From Azolla caroliniana (Eukaryota; Polypodiophyta), in the NCBI GenBank assembly GCA_043228905.1, contig JBHGNT010000018.1, positions 14,508,001-14,572,000 of the forward strand: a stretch of DNA of 64,000 nt, given 5' to 3'. The translations under genes were made by a program, and so were the position numbers. The notes beneath the pieces are model-generated. The model was not told the DNA's origin, did not search any database, and saw nothing but the letters and a program-made list of their open reading frames with translations. This document shows positions 43,830 to 54,024 of this stretch, one piece after another (within the stretch, counting starts at the first letter, position 1; each line of letters begins with the position of its first letter).

Positions 43830-46808
43830 TCATTGTTCACCCAAATTGTCCAAAATACTTGGTTCAAGAATTTCCGCTTGTTCTTTCGGTTGTGGTTGTT
43901 GCGGCTGTGCTTGCTGCTGCTGCTGTGATTGCGGTTGTGACTGAGGTTGCTCCGGCTGCTCTGCTTGCTGCTGCTGCTCCATTTGTTTCGCTGACTCCGG
44001 CTGCTCAGTTTGTCTCTCTGGCTCCTGCATCTCCGTTTGACTGCTTCCGGTCCGGTCTCCTTCCAGTAACGGTTCCTCATCACTGAGGTTGACCGTAACT
44101 GGTTCTCGTTCTTTCTCTCCCCGGATCCGGGACCTCTCGTAGCTTTCAAACTGGATCTGCGCCTCCAGCCTGTCGTCGTCTAGCTGAGCTACAAGTTGCC
44201 GGACTTGCTCTAGTTGGTCCTCTGCCAAGGCTTGAAAGTCTTCGGCAAGCTCATCTCTTATGCCGGTGAAGTCCTCGGAAGTCAGCATATAGCAATCATC
44301 TCCCTCCTTTCGCCGGTTCTCTACGTCGGCCCGGAGCAATTGGAGTTCCGCCGCGTCCGTGGCCCACTTGGTCCACCATTTGACGGAGCCGTTGTCGATC
44401 AAGCTCTTGGTCTGGTTCAACCAGGCCCGCATGATATCTTGGATGCGACTTGCTCCCATTTGTGCTCTGCTTTCCACCACTTGTCGCTCCTCCTTCAGCT
44501 GCTTGATGAGATTTGACGTATCCTCCGCCTGCTCTCGGTAGCGCGTCAGCTGCCCTTGATATGTCGTTTGCAGCCTCTGCAGTACCTCCGCCGCTCTTTC
44601 TTTTTCCGCCTGCTGTTGCCTGAGGAGCTCTGTCCGAACCTTCTCCGCCTCTTCCAACCGTCTTCTGTTTTCCGCTTGTTCCTTGGCGAATGCGGTTGCG
44701 GTCCGATCAACTGCTTGCCGGAGCTCATCCGTCCGTTCCTTGTGCTCCGTTTGCAACCGTTTATACTCCCGGTGCAATTGCTCAAATTCCTCCGTTTTTT
44801 GTTTGAGCTTGCCGTTGATCTGGCGATTGTTCCGGTCCTCCCGGTCCTTTACCTGCCGGAGTTCCTCTTTCAGGCGCTCTACTTCTGTTTCGGCGTTCCT
44901 CCGGAGCTTGTCCTTCTCTTGCAGCATTTTCTCCTTTTCCTCCTTGAGCCGGTCGTAAGCTTGGTGGCCTTTCCGTAAGCTCTCCTCGGCCCGGCGTAGA
45001 TTCTCAGCAGTCTTTTTGAGTTCTGCCTCCGCTGCCGTCTTCAATTCTCTTTCGCGGCTCCTCAGCGCTTCTTGGGCAGCAAGCTCATCCTTTAAATCCG
45101 CAAGCTCTTGGGCTTGTGCCGCATTTCTCTCCGGAACGGTTTCCGTTGCCGGGGTCTGATTGCTATGTACAGGTTGATTTGATACTTTATTCTGTACATT
45201 GCCCGGAGTCACCGGTGCTTGGACTTGTGTTTCCCTTGTGATCCTGTCCAAGTCTTCTTCAAGGCTCCGGATTCTGGACCGGGCTGTCTCTAGATCTACG
45301 GTTGTGACGAGCAACCGTTCCTGGTGCGTTCTCTCTTCCGCCTCTATATACTCGACCACTCCGGCGATTTGCTCGCCTACCCACCGTAGCCACATGCTAC
45401 TGGTGCCCTGTTGCTGTACTGGTCGAGTCGCCTCATTCATCGTGGAATTGTCTGGCCTGATTGCCTGCATATGCCGTTCTGGTTCTACTCCTTGGCCGCC
45501 GTGTGCTCTGGCTGGGCTCGCCGGCTGTTGAGTTCCGGTTCTCGCCGTCTCCGGAGCCGTTGGACTGACTTCTTCTATAGAAGTCGACAAGACCGGTTCC
45601 CTACGTACCGGTTCCGGTTCTTCCCTTGTGGTTTGCTCAGGTTGAGTTGGGGGCGTCTCTGCCTCTCGCGGGTACGACCGCTCCCCTCCTGCCTCGGCGG
45701 TCCTACTTCTTGACCGTCGTTGGAGGTGCTCTTCTGGCTCCTCCGTTTCCTCTTCCTGTGTCACGGCATGTTTCTGTGCCGTCAAGGGTTCCGGTTCCTT
45801 CTGTCCTGGTCTCCGTAAGGTTATTTTGACGGGTCGGACCGGTGACACCTCCTCCGGTTCTGGGGCCCGTTTCTTCCCTTTCGTCGCCTTCGACGCCAGC
45901 AGCTGCTGTCGTTTGGACGCCGGCTTCGAGGTGCTTCCTTCCGATACTCTTGGCCGTTTCTTTGGCTGGACGGTCTCGACCGGCGGCACGAGCAATGTTA
46001 TCCATTGAGCTACGGCGTGCCACAGCTTCCGGCCCTCCTTGCCGTCCTTCCCTCGTACCATGTCGATTGCCATGCACAACCCGTCTGCAATCAACACCGG
46101 CCAGTCCACCTTGACCCCTTCATATGTGGCTATGATCATCCCTGCCCGATTTTTTGGCATGACAGGGGGTCGGGGGTACACGTGACCGTACTCATGCAGC
46201 ACTCGAGCTATCTCCCTGAATAGCGGATCTTCGCCACCCTGCGTCCGATAGCCTTTGCCGGCAACAGAGTACTCACCGAAATATCGGGTGAGTTGCTCCG
46301 AGGTTGGGTTATCGATCTGAAAGATTCCTCCCTCCGGAAGGCCTGTTAGCGCGCGGATTGCTTCCTCGGTGATGACCTCTGTGGCGAGCTCCTTGATGAC
46401 CCGGTCGGCTTCTCTGTGCGGCGGTGCCTCCATGATGGCCAAGAACCCCTCCAGTCCGTTTTGCCTGAACCATTTCCTGGCCGCTTCCGACAGCGTTTGG
46501 GGTTCCATGTCTGCTTCAAGGTCGAGGGAAGATGGCGAGGTAGAGTGGTGATGAGAGTGAGAGCGAGAGAGAGAGCGTTCTGAGCGCGGAGGTTCTCTGC
46601 GTGCAGGTTCGCGTTTGCTCAGCTTCCACTGTCTTGGTGCTTCTGTGCTTCTTGGCTCGCGAAATGAAAAGGTCTCCATGCGTTCTGCTTCTTCTTTGTG
46701 CGTTTTGGCGCCTTTTTCGAGCATGCACACGTCGTGTACCCATTTAGTATTAAGTAGCGTGGCGTCTCTTAAATGCCCACTACGTACCTTTTCGCGCCTC
46801 GCTTTCAC
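43830..46808 (-). CDS. Gypsy-1 accessory protein ORF3, coiled-coil, unknown function
   Basis: A 992-codon frame lies between pol and the 3' LTR. The first 100 residues are basic and Ser-rich, and M101 (MEPQTLSEAARKWF) may be the true start. A globular part of about 200 residues follows (FLAIMEAPPHREADRVIKEL, YFGEYSVAGKGYRTQGG, PPVMPKNRAGMIIATYEGV, AVAQWITLLVPP), then a basic KKRPRV-type patch, a long Glu/Arg/Gln heptad-rich coiled coil (about 480-760), an acidic segment and a Gln/Pro-rich tail. I see no signal peptide or membrane segments, so it is not envelope-like. A decayed homologue with the same layout lies at 12682-15041. I do not recognise the family. Confidence 0.85.
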   Translation of the reverse strand: MKARREKVRSGHLRDATLLNTKWVHDVCMLEKGAKTHKEEAERMETFSFREPRSTEAPRQWKLSKREPARREPPRSERSLSRSHSHHHSTSPSSLDLEADMEPQTLSEAARKWFRQNGLEGFLAIMEAPPHREADRVIKELATEVITEEAIRALTGLPEGGIFQIDNPTSEQLTRYFGEYSVAGKGYRTQGGEDPLFREIARVLHEYGHVYPRPPVMPKNRAGMIIATYEGVKVDWPVLIADGLCMAIDMVRGKDGKEGRKLWHAVAQWITLLVPPVETVQPKKRPRVSEGSTSKPASKRQQLLASKATKGKKRAPEPEEVSPVRPVKITLRRPGQKEPEPLTAQKHAVTQEEETEEPEEHLQRRSRSRTAEAGGERSYPREAETPPTQPEQTTREEPEPVRREPVLSTSIEEVSPTAPETARTGTQQPASPARAHGGQGVEPERHMQAIRPDNSTMNEATRPVQQQGTSSMWLRWVGEQIAGVVEYIEAEERTHQERLLVTTVDLETARSRIRSLEEDLDRITRETQVQAPVTPGNVQNKVSNQPVHSNQTPATETVPERNAAQAQELADLKDELAAQEALRSRERELKTAAEAELKKTAENLRRAEESLRKGHQAYDRLKEEKEKMLQEKDKLRRNAETEVERLKEELRQVKDREDRNNRQINGKLKQKTEEFEQLHREYKRLQTEHKERTDELRQAVDRTATAFAKEQAENRRRLEEAEKVRTELLRQQQAEKERAAEVLQRLQTTYQGQLTRYREQAEDTSNLIKQLKEERQVVESRAQMGASRIQDIMRAWLNQTKSLIDNGSVKWWTKWATDAAELQLLRADVENRRKEGDDCYMLTSEDFTGIRDELAEDFQALAEDQLEQVRQLVAQLDDDRLEAQIQFESYERSRIRGEKEREPVTVNLSDEEPLLEGDRTGSSQTEMQEPERQTEQPESAKQMEQQQQAEQPEQPQSQPQSQQQQQAQPQQPQPKEQAEILEPSILDNLGEQ

Positions 46809-46836
46809 ACCCGTTCATACCTCGATTTTTAATGAT

Positions 46837-46837
<1 letters not shown>

Positions 46838-46869
<32 letters not shown>
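46838..46869 (-). repeat. A32 run between Gypsy-1 pol and ORF3
   Basis: A pure run of 32 T on the plus strand (A on the coding strand), flanked by the similar sequences TTTAATGATG and TTTAATGACG. It lies between the pol stop (46895) and the start of ORF3. Confidence 0.9.
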
Positions 46870-46894
46870 CAATCTTTAATGACGGTGTGTGACC

Positions 46895-49800
46895 TTACAC
46901 ATCCGTAGGTCCCTTCGGACCCTGACCGTTTTTCTTACGGGTTGCCGTGTCTTCCTTTGTCTCTGCTACGGGTTCCCCGTCGTCTTTTTCTTCCGGATCG
47001 ATCCGTACCGATCCCGGACAGGTTCCTGGTGTAGTGCCGGTGAGCTGCATAAACGGGTTCTTTGGCATCGGTCCTTTATAGGGTTTTAGTCGAAATCCGT
47101 TTACCCACTTGCCTAGTACTTCACCGGCAAGTGTCCCTATCTGATAGGACCCGTTGTATTCCCGTGTCAGCCAATACGGGCCTGTCCATCTGAACCGGAG
47201 TTTACCCGGCATTTTGCCCATCCTCGTTTGGAAGACTAGAACCGGCTTTCCGATTTCGAACATCTTTTCGTTACCTTTTCGGTGACGGTCAACGAACGCT
47301 TTCCGTCGTCGTTGCTCCAGTTCCATGTGGAGGATGCTGGCCAGCCGTTGCTCCTCCAGTTCGCATAGTGCTGCTAGCCGCATTTCCTCCGACTTCTTTT
47401 CATTCAGCCGTTCCCGTAGTTGGATCCGTAAGCTTGGTACCTGGAACTCGACCGGCATGACCGCTTCCAAGCCGAATGCTAACCGGAACGGTGTTGTCCG
47501 GATACTCGTTTTGTATGCCGTTCTGTACGCCCATAGCGCGCTATTGAGCTTTGTATCCCAGTCCGTCCGGTTTTCGTTGACGATTTTGCGGAGAATGTTC
47601 TGCAGCGTTTTGTTGGTGGATTCCGCCAACCCGTTCGCCTGTGGGTAGTACGGTGTGCTTCTTTTATGCACCACGGCATAGAACGTTGTTAAGCTTTCCA
47701 CTACCTGGCCGAGGAAATGCCCTCCTTGGTCGCTGATCAGTTCAATCGGACATCCATATCGGCACCAAATGTTTTCGTATAGGAATTTTGTTGTGGATGA
47801 CGCGGTGTTGTCTCTCAAGGCCTTAGCTTCCACCCATTTCGTGCAATAATCCGTTGCCACGATGACATAACGATTACCCGTTCTCATTGCCGGTGGCTTG
47901 AACGGTCCGACAAAATCCAACCCCCACTTCTGGAATGGCTCTAGTGGAAGTACCGGTTGGTGTGGCATTCGTGCTTGCTCCGTAGGCTGGCCCATTCGTT
48001 GGCATAGGTCACATTCCTTAGCATACTTGACGGCGTCTTTTAACGTCGTGGGCCACCACAAGCCGCTCTGCCATACTTTCCTCGCCGTCGCTTCCCCGGC
48101 ATAGTGTCCTCCGGCAACCCCACAGTGTGCTTCCCGTAAAATTACTTCTTTCTCGTCACTACGGACTGCCCGTCGCCATATTCCATCTGCTCCTTTGTGG
48201 TAGAGAGTGTCCCGTAACAGACAGAAATTGCGGCTCTGCACCGCCAGTCGTTTCCTCTCGTCCCGGTTCATTTCCTCCGGTGGCAGGCCCGTGCTTAGGA
48301 ACTGGTGCATGTTTGTCAGCCATTTATCTTCTGATGCCACCGTGTCGTCCGCTGCCGTTTCCGGGGTGATACGGAATAACTCCGCGTCCGGGAATTCATC
48401 CGCTACTCCGTCGCCTGGTTCTCCGGACTCTAACCGGCTCAGGTAGTCTGCTACGGCATGCTGGATACCGGGCCGGTGGAAAATCTCGAATTCGAACTCC
48501 TGCAACAGCAAGGTCCAACGGGCCAACTTACCGGTCAGGGACGCCTTGGAAACTAAGTAGAGGAGCGCCGAGTGATCCACATGGAAGGAGAACTTCCTTC
48601 CCAATAGGTAGTGACGAAACTTTGTGACACTGTAGATCATGCCGAGGGCCTCCCGTTCCGTCGTTGAATAGTTCTTCTCCGCTTGGGACAGCTTCCGGCT
48701 GGCGTAATATACCGGCCGGTACCATTTGGGCTCCGTAAGCTGCATTAAGGCGCTGCCAATCGCGATGTCGGACGCGTCCACGAACACGTGAAATTCCTTG
48801 CTCCAATCCGGAGGCTGTACGACGGGTGCTTGCGATAAAAGTACCTTCAGGGCATTGTATGCCTTATCCTCCGTCTCCGTCCATTGGAACGGTGTCCGAT
48901 GTACCGCGGTGTGTAATGGTGTCGCCAAGTCCGCCAAGTGACGGAGCATCCGGCTATGCCACCGGATTTGTCCTAAAAATCGGCTTAGTGCTTTGGCCGT
49001 TTTCGGCGCCGGTGCCCCTAGTATGGCGTTTACTTTGTCCGGGTCGACCGCAATGCCCTCCTTACTTACGATGTGTCCCAGCAATATTCCACTTGAAACC
49101 CCAAAGATGCATTTTGCTGGGTTTAAGCTTAGCCGGTATAACCTGCACTTTTCAAGGCATAACCGTAGGTGCTGCAAATGGTCTTTTCCCCGGCTATAGA
49201 CTGCAAAATCATCTAGGAAAACTTGCATGAAGGCAGGAATGTATTCGCCGAAGATCTCCATGATGATTCGCTGGAACGTTGCTGGTGCCGTTTTTAGGCC
49301 GAACATCATGACTTCGGCCACAAACACCCCCCATTCGGTGACGAACGCTGTCTTTTCCTGGTCGTCCGGGTGCATCCGGATTTGATTGTACCCGCTGAAC
49401 CCGTCTAAAAAGCTATAAACTTCATGACCGGCGACGGCATCCAGTACTCCGTCCGTGAACGGAAGAGGGAATGCATCCGTAATTGTGGCGGCATTTAGTT
49501 TCCTGTAATCAACACACACACGGATTTTACCGTTTTTCTTGGGGACGACGACGATGGGGCTCAGCCACGTCGCTTTCTTTACCGGCCGGATGAAGCCCAC
49601 TCTTAGGAGTTTGTCGATTTCCTCTTTTACTTTGGCGGCGTAGTTGGGGTTCATTCGGTATCGTCGTTGCGCCACTGGTTTCGCGTCCTTGCCTAAGTGG
49701 ATTTGATGCTGATATAATTGAGGGTCCAGCCCTCGCATGTCTTCGTATGACCAGGCGAATACGTCGCGAAACTCCGTAAGCAGTTTGATCATCGCCGCTT

Positions 49801-52714
49801 TATCTTCCGGCTTCATTTCTTTGGCGATGTGAACCGGCTTTGATTCGCCCTTGCTTCCTAGGTTCACTTCGTCGAGCTGGGATGCTTTTACCCGTTGGGA
49901 AACGGCCATTTCCCGTTCCAATGCTTCCTGTGCTTGCCGTAATTCCCGAATCGCATCTTTGTCTGGTTCGGCTTCGGTGTCGTCGTCCCGCTGCGGCAAG
50001 TATGCGGCTACGGCTTCAGCTACATCAATCTCGAAGAGTGGTACGATCCTCGGATGTTCCTCCAAGTACTGGGCTTCTTCGTCGTCTGCCAATCCTTCAA
50101 GCATGTTCACACATTCCGCATACAGCGGTGTGCATTCCTTACCGTTGCTCGTCCGTGGTTGTGTCGGTACCCGGACCTTGGCTTTTCCGCGCCGGAAGGT
50201 AATCATATTTTTTCGCCAATTTTGCTTGATGTGTGCTGTTTTCAACCATGGTCTGCCCAGCAATAGTGGGTACGCGCCTTGCGCCTGTAGCTGCAGCACG
50301 ACAGCCGAGATGTGAAATGTGTGGCCTCCTATGGTGACTTCCAATTTCCGTATTAAGCCCGTCGGCCGCACCGAGCTCGTATCCGCCATCCGTAGCCAGA
50401 ACGGGCATGGCTCCCATTCATGTATACCCAAGGCATCACACGTACGGAGGCTTATTACGTTCACCCCGGAACCTCCATCGATTACGGTGCCGGGAAGTTC
50501 GTGCCCTTTGACAATAGCTGTAATCACCGGACTGCTAGTGTCCACTACCGTTGGTCCCTCCTCCGGGTTTGAGAAGAGGACTGGTGCCGGTGGGGCTATG
50601 CCGTCTGACATGCCCGTTTTTAGCCCTTCCGTAAATCGCGGCACGAGCTGTAAGAGTCTTCCTAGCGGCAACGTGATCTGACATTCTTGCAGTGCTTGCC
50701 ATGTCTCGTTTTCTGGGTGTCTACCGCCGGCACTCCCTATGCTATTTGCCTTTTGCCGTTCCGCGTCAGCGACGTTCTTTTCATTGGCTTCCTTCACCCA
50801 TTCCGTCGCTTGTTTTCGTATGACCTCTTGTGTTTCCCACTCTTTGGCCATGCCCCTCGACCGTGTGGTTACTTGCTGTAAATCCGCCACTTCTGGAACC
50901 ACCATATTAACTGCTGGTCGTTTCTCGTAGCTCTTTACCGGGCACTGGTTACTGTAGTGGCCTTCCTGCCTGCAGTAGTAGCAGTACTCTTTACGGGTAT
51001 TGCTGGATTCAGCATTGCTGGTAGCCGGCGTTGGTCCCGTAGCGAGCGGTGCGTTCTGTGCCGGTTGGCTCCTTGGTGTTCCATGTTCCGGGTCCCTGGG
51101 GTGACCACCTTTCTTGAAATTACGTTTCTTATTATTCTTATTCTTATTTCGGTAGTCCGGTCGTGGTGGATCGTAAAATCGGCCATAGTCCTCCTGGTGC
51201 CGTCGGTAACTAGGCGAATGGTCTCTGTCGTATTGCTCGTGTCGTCTGTTGGGCTCCCGATAACGGTCCGATCGCTCGTACCGGTCGTAGTTATCACGCC
51301 GATTCCCGTACCGGCCATCATTCTCTTGCCTGTCTCCGTACCGGACATCTTGTGCCGGTGGGTACCGGTTCCCTCTTTGCCAACGATCGTCATCTTCGTC
51401 TCGGCTGCTTCTTGGCTCGATCCGTCGGACGGGTGGTGCTTGTCGATTTAACAGGTTGTACTCGCACCGGTCCGTTGTATGACTCTTGGATTGACAAATC
51501 ACACACTGAGTGCGCATGGTGCACTCTACTGCCGAGTGTCCGGCATTCAAGCAGATTGTGCATTGAATTGCCTGCCGGAACCGGAGATCTTCCTCGGTGG
51601 GTAACGCCCGTTGTAGTGTTCCCAGCGTAAGCCATGAGCTTGTCTTTTCCATTTCCCTGACCCGGTCAATGACCTGATCGATGGTGCATCCTCGAAAGTC
51701 GATCACCGTACACACCGTGCGTAACGGTTCCCGGAGTGCGTTTAAAAATATCGTCCGTAATTCCTCCTCCGGGGGTGCACGAGCAAGCTGGCTATGCATC
51801 CGTTGGAAACGGATGACGAATTGGGGAATGCTTTCCCCTGCCTCCTGCCGGATCGTATAAAACAGGCCCACCATTGTCGTCTGGTCGACTTCCTTGTGGA
51901 AAAAATGCAAGAATTTTGCTTTTAATTCTGCAAATGTTGTGATGGTCGCCGGGTCCTGCGACCGCCGCCATCGTGTCGCTGGTCCCTCCAACGTGACTCC
52001 GAATTCCGCTATCTTCGAGCGTTCTTCTTCCTCCGGTGTCATTCGCTGGGACGTGTGATTTGCTTCCCATGTCTGCTCGAAGTCATCCACATGCGCTTCC
52101 GCATCCGGATCATCGCGGTACTTTGAATATTGGAACGGCATGTCATCGTCCAGTATTAAGCCGCGGTTTAGTGGCGTTTGTTGATATTTTTCCGGTTCTT
52201 TCTCCGGTTCCACTTCCGGTACCTTTGCCGGTCCGTTCGTCGGTGTTGGTGGCTTTGCTTCTTCCACTTCCGGTGTTGGTGGGTTGACGGCTTCCGTTTG
52301 CGGTTCCGGATAGCCCTGGTTGAGCGGTTCCGGTTCTGGAGTCGGCACGGTATCCGACCCGTCGTCTTCCGGGCCGCCGGGGGTATCGTTGCTGCTCCGG
52401 TAGTTCGTGTGCACGCTGTATCCCCCTTCGGAATCTGATTCGTAGGCTGAAAAGGCTTCTGCCTCGTTTTCTCCGCTTGCCAGCGCCTCCAGGAGTCGTT
52501 CGGTTTCCCGGAGACTACTTAGACTGCTTCCGTCGTCCTGGTTGCGAGTTTGCCGTAACCGGAGAGATTCCTCCGCGACTCTCCGGATCTCGTTGGAGAA
52601 CGAACGATCCGAGCGAATTTCCTGCGCTGCTTGCTGGAAAGTCTCACGCCGTCTTTGCCGTTCGGCGATGCGTCGAGCTCGGTCTGTACCCAAGTCGTGC
52701 GTTGGTCTAGTCAT
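46895..52714 (-). CDS. Gypsy-1 Gag-Pol polyprotein, intact
   Basis: 1939 codons without a stop. Gag has an acidic/Pro-rich leader, the capsid-like stretch YRDDPDAEAHVDDFEQTWE (about 199-217) and LNALREPLRTV, and three CCHC knuckles (CTICLNAGHSAVEC about 385, CVICQSKSHTTDRC about 404, CYYCRQEGHYSNQC about 575). The protease is VIDGGSGVNVIS. The RT carries VPKKNGKIRVCVDYRKLN, FSGYNQIRMHPDD and catalytic VFLDDFAVYS. RNase H follows (FVDASDIAIGSALM, TEREALGMIYS). The integrase has an HHCC finger (HCGVAGGHY ... CDLCQRMG) and the core motifs WGLDFVGP, LISDQGGHF and YYPQANGLAESTNKT. No chromodomain is seen, so it resembles non-chromovirus (Tat/Athila-side) elements. Expected to be the source of all enzymes for its own copying. 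Confidence 0.94.
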   Translation of the reverse strand: MTRPTHDLGTDRARRIAERQRRRETFQQAAQEIRSDRSFSNEIRRVAEESLRLRQTRNQDDGSSLSSLRETERLLEALASGENEAEAFSAYESDSEGGYSVHTNYRSSNDTPGGPEDDGSDTVPTPEPEPLNQGYPEPQTEAVNPPTPEVEEAKPPTPTNGPAKVPEVEPEKEPEKYQQTPLNRGLILDDDMPFQYSKYRDDPDAEAHVDDFEQTWEANHTSQRMTPEEEERSKIAEFGVTLEGPATRWRRSQDPATITTFAELKAKFLHFFHKEVDQTTMVGLFYTIRQEAGESIPQFVIRFQRMHSQLARAPPEEELRTIFLNALREPLRTVCTVIDFRGCTIDQVIDRVREMEKTSSWLTLGTLQRALPTEEDLRFRQAIQCTICLNAGHSAVECTMRTQCVICQSKSHTTDRCEYNLLNRQAPPVRRIEPRSSRDEDDDRWQRGNRYPPAQDVRYGDRQENDGRYGNRRDNYDRYERSDRYREPNRRHEQYDRDHSPSYRRHQEDYGRFYDPPRPDYRNKNKNNKKRNFKKGGHPRDPEHGTPRSQPAQNAPLATGPTPATSNAESSNTRKEYCYYCRQEGHYSNQCPVKSYEKRPAVNMVVPEVADLQQVTTRSRGMAKEWETQEVIRKQATEWVKEANEKNVADAERQKANSIGSAGGRHPENETWQALQECQITLPLGRLLQLVPRFTEGLKTGMSDGIAPPAPVLFSNPEEGPTVVDTSSPVITAIVKGHELPGTVIDGGSGVNVISLRTCDALGIHEWEPCPFWLRMADTSSVRPTGLIRKLEVTIGGHTFHISAVVLQLQAQGAYPLLLGRPWLKTAHIKQNWRKNMITFRRGKAKVRVPTQPRTSNGKECTPLYAECVNMLEGLADDEEAQYLEEHPRIVPLFEIDVAEAVAAYLPQRDDDTEAEPDKDAIRELRQAQEALEREMAVSQRVKASQLDEVNLGSKGESKPVHIAKEMKPEDKAAMIKLLTEFRDVFAWSYEDMRGLDPQLYQHQIHLGKDAKPVAQRRYRMNPNYAAKVKEEIDKLLRVGFIRPVKKATWLSPIVVVPKKNGKIRVCVDYRKLNAATITDAFPLPFTDGVLDAVAGHEVYSFLDGFSGYNQIRMHPDDQEKTAFVTEWGVFVAEVMMFGLKTAPATFQRIIMEIFGEYIPAFMQVFLDDFAVYSRGKDHLQHLRLCLEKCRLYRLSLNPAKCIFGVSSGILLGHIVSKEGIAVDPDKVNAILGAPAPKTAKALSRFLGQIRWHSRMLRHLADLATPLHTAVHRTPFQWTETEDKAYNALKVLLSQAPVVQPPDWSKEFHVFVDASDIAIGSALMQLTEPKWYRPVYYASRKLSQAEKNYSTTEREALGMIYSVTKFRHYLLGRKFSFHVDHSALLYLVSKASLTGKLARWTLLLQEFEFEIFHRPGIQHAVADYLSRLESGEPGDGVADEFPDAELFRITPETAADDTVASEDKWLTNMHQFLSTGLPPEEMNRDERKRLAVQSRNFCLLRDTLYHKGADGIWRRAVRSDEKEVILREAHCGVAGGHYAGEATARKVWQSGLWWPTTLKDAVKYAKECDLCQRMGQPTEQARMPHQPVLPLEPFQKWGLDFVGPFKPPAMRTGNRYVIVATDYCTKWVEAKALRDNTASSTTKFLYENIWCRYGCPIELISDQGGHFLGQVVESLTTFYAVVHKRSTPYYPQANGLAESTNKTLQNILRKIVNENRTDWDTKLNSALWAYRTAYKTSIRTTPFRLAFGLEAVMPVEFQVPSLRIQLRERLNEKKSEEMRLAALCELEEQRLASILHMELEQRRRKAFVDRHRKGNEKMFEIGKPVLVFQTRMGKMPGKLRFRWTGPYWLTREYNGSYQIGTLAGEVLGKWVNGFRLKPYKGPMPKNPFMQLTGTTPGTCPGSVRIDPEEKDDGEPVAETKEDTATRKKNGQGPKGPTDV

Positions 52715-52765
52715 CCATTACCGTCGTTCGCTGCGAGTAAGCAGGAATCGTGGTCGCCAAAACTG

Positions 52766-53176
52766 TGTTATTCGCTTAGCCGGACAAGGCCTAACACAAG
52801 GTGTCACGGAGACACTTCACCAAAGGGTGATTACGGCATAGGATTAAGATTCAACGATTACACCGACTTACGTAGGTTACACGATTAGATTGCTTGGTTA
52901 ATTACACGCGTAAGATATAACAGTGATTACAGAACGGAAATCAAGACAGAAGTACAAACATCATAAGCTCTATTAATTATCCGCTGTCATTACAATAGGG
53001 TCCGGGCCTTTAAATAGGTTTCCGGCCCGTAGTACAAAACGGTGCCCCTCGCACCTATTCGGGATCCGTCCGGATCTGGAACGGCATACCGTTTCCAGTC
53101 CGTCCGTCCACACTATCCTCATTTACAACCATATATAATTAATTCCGTATTTTGGACTCCTTGCCGGCCGGTAACA
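52766..53176 (-). repeat. Gypsy-1 5' LTR (right copy)
   Basis: 411 bp. It drives transcription toward lower coordinates. It is followed by the candidate primer site and, from 52714, the gag-pol start. Confidence 0.94.
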
Positions 53177-53181
53177 TTGGT

Positions 53182-54024
53182 ATGCGTATCACTCGTGATA
53201 GGAGTAAGCGATGCATTTACTTGTCTCAAGCTGAGTACATATCGAAAGTGCTAAAGAGGTTTAATATGGAGAATGCAAAGCTGTTGAGCACTCCTTTGCC
53301 TACATATGTAAAACTGAGCACATGTGATTGCCCCACATCTGATGAAAACAAGAAATCTATGTCCAAGGTTCCTTATCAATCCGCAGTCGGAAGTCTTATG
53401 TACGCTATGATAGCGACCAGGCCAGACATTGCTTTCGCAGTGGGAGCTGTGAGCAGATTTATGTCAAATCCTGGTAATAAACATTGGGAGGTAGTTAAAC
53501 TGATTTTAAGATATCTGTGTGGCACTAAGAATAGGTGTCTATGTTTAGGTGGTGGAAATGTATCCAACATTGGATATACAGATTCTGATTATGCTGGCTG
53601 CTCTAACAGCAGAAAATCCACTTCAGGACATATTTTTCAGTTTATGGGAGGTGCGATATCTTGGAGATCTCGTCTCCAAAAATGTACTGCTCTGTCCACT
53701 ACAGAAGCAGAGTATGTCGCAGCTAGTGAAGCTTGTAAGGAAGCCGTATGGCTGTCCAGATTAGCTTGTGACATGGGCATATCTAAGCTTGTACCCATAC
53801 TGTTTTGTGATAGTCAGAGTGCCATTGCACTGGCTAAAAACCCAGTATACCATGCAAAGACCAAGCACATTGGAGTGAGACATCACTTCATTCGAGAATG
53901 CATAGCTGCTGGCTACATCAGTCTTGAGAAAGTTGTTTCTCAAGAAAATGTTGCAGATGCATTGACCAAAGTTCTACCGCATGAAGCACTAGAGCATTGC
54001 TGCCACTTGATGGGGATTACTTAG
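53182..54024 (+). pseudogene. Copia Gag-Pol, part 2 (RT end and RNase H)
   Basis: The frame of part 1 continues exactly at 53182 once the gypsy element and one TTGGT are ignored (ILG followed by MRITRDRSKR). It ends the RT (YQSAVGSLMYAMIATRPDIA) and encodes RNase H with GYTDSDYAGC, ALSTTEAEYVAAS and FCDSQSAIALAKNP, then HHFIRE and the stop at 54024, about 110 bp before the 3' LTR. No further damage is seen in this part. Confidence 0.93.

Larger units (their letters stand above)
43367..53176 (-). mobile_element. Gypsy-1: young complete Ty3/gypsy element nested in copia
   Basis: Two 411-bp LTRs (43367-43777, 52766-53176; TGTTATTCGC to GGTAACA on the plus strand) appear identical on reading, and the perfect pentamer TTGGT flanks the element (43362-43366, 53177-53181). 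Coding is on the minus strand: a 1939-codon gag-pol, then a separate 992-codon ORF before the 3' LTR. No stop or shift is seen in either. TGGCGACCACGATTCC near 52744-52759 is a candidate primer site. All features of a potentially autonomous element are present, and insertion was recent. Confidence 0.95.

Noticed and set aside
43643-43955. Short plus-strand frames in the Gypsy-1 LTRs (also 52631-52888 and 53042-53254)
   Set aside because: They are duplicated with the LTRs, lie antisense to the element and contain no recognisable domain.
43830-46808. Envelope gene making Gypsy-1 an endogenous retrovirus
   Set aside because: The accessory ORF has no signal peptide, membrane anchor or cysteine pattern of an envelope; it is basic, then coiled-coil, then Gln-rich.
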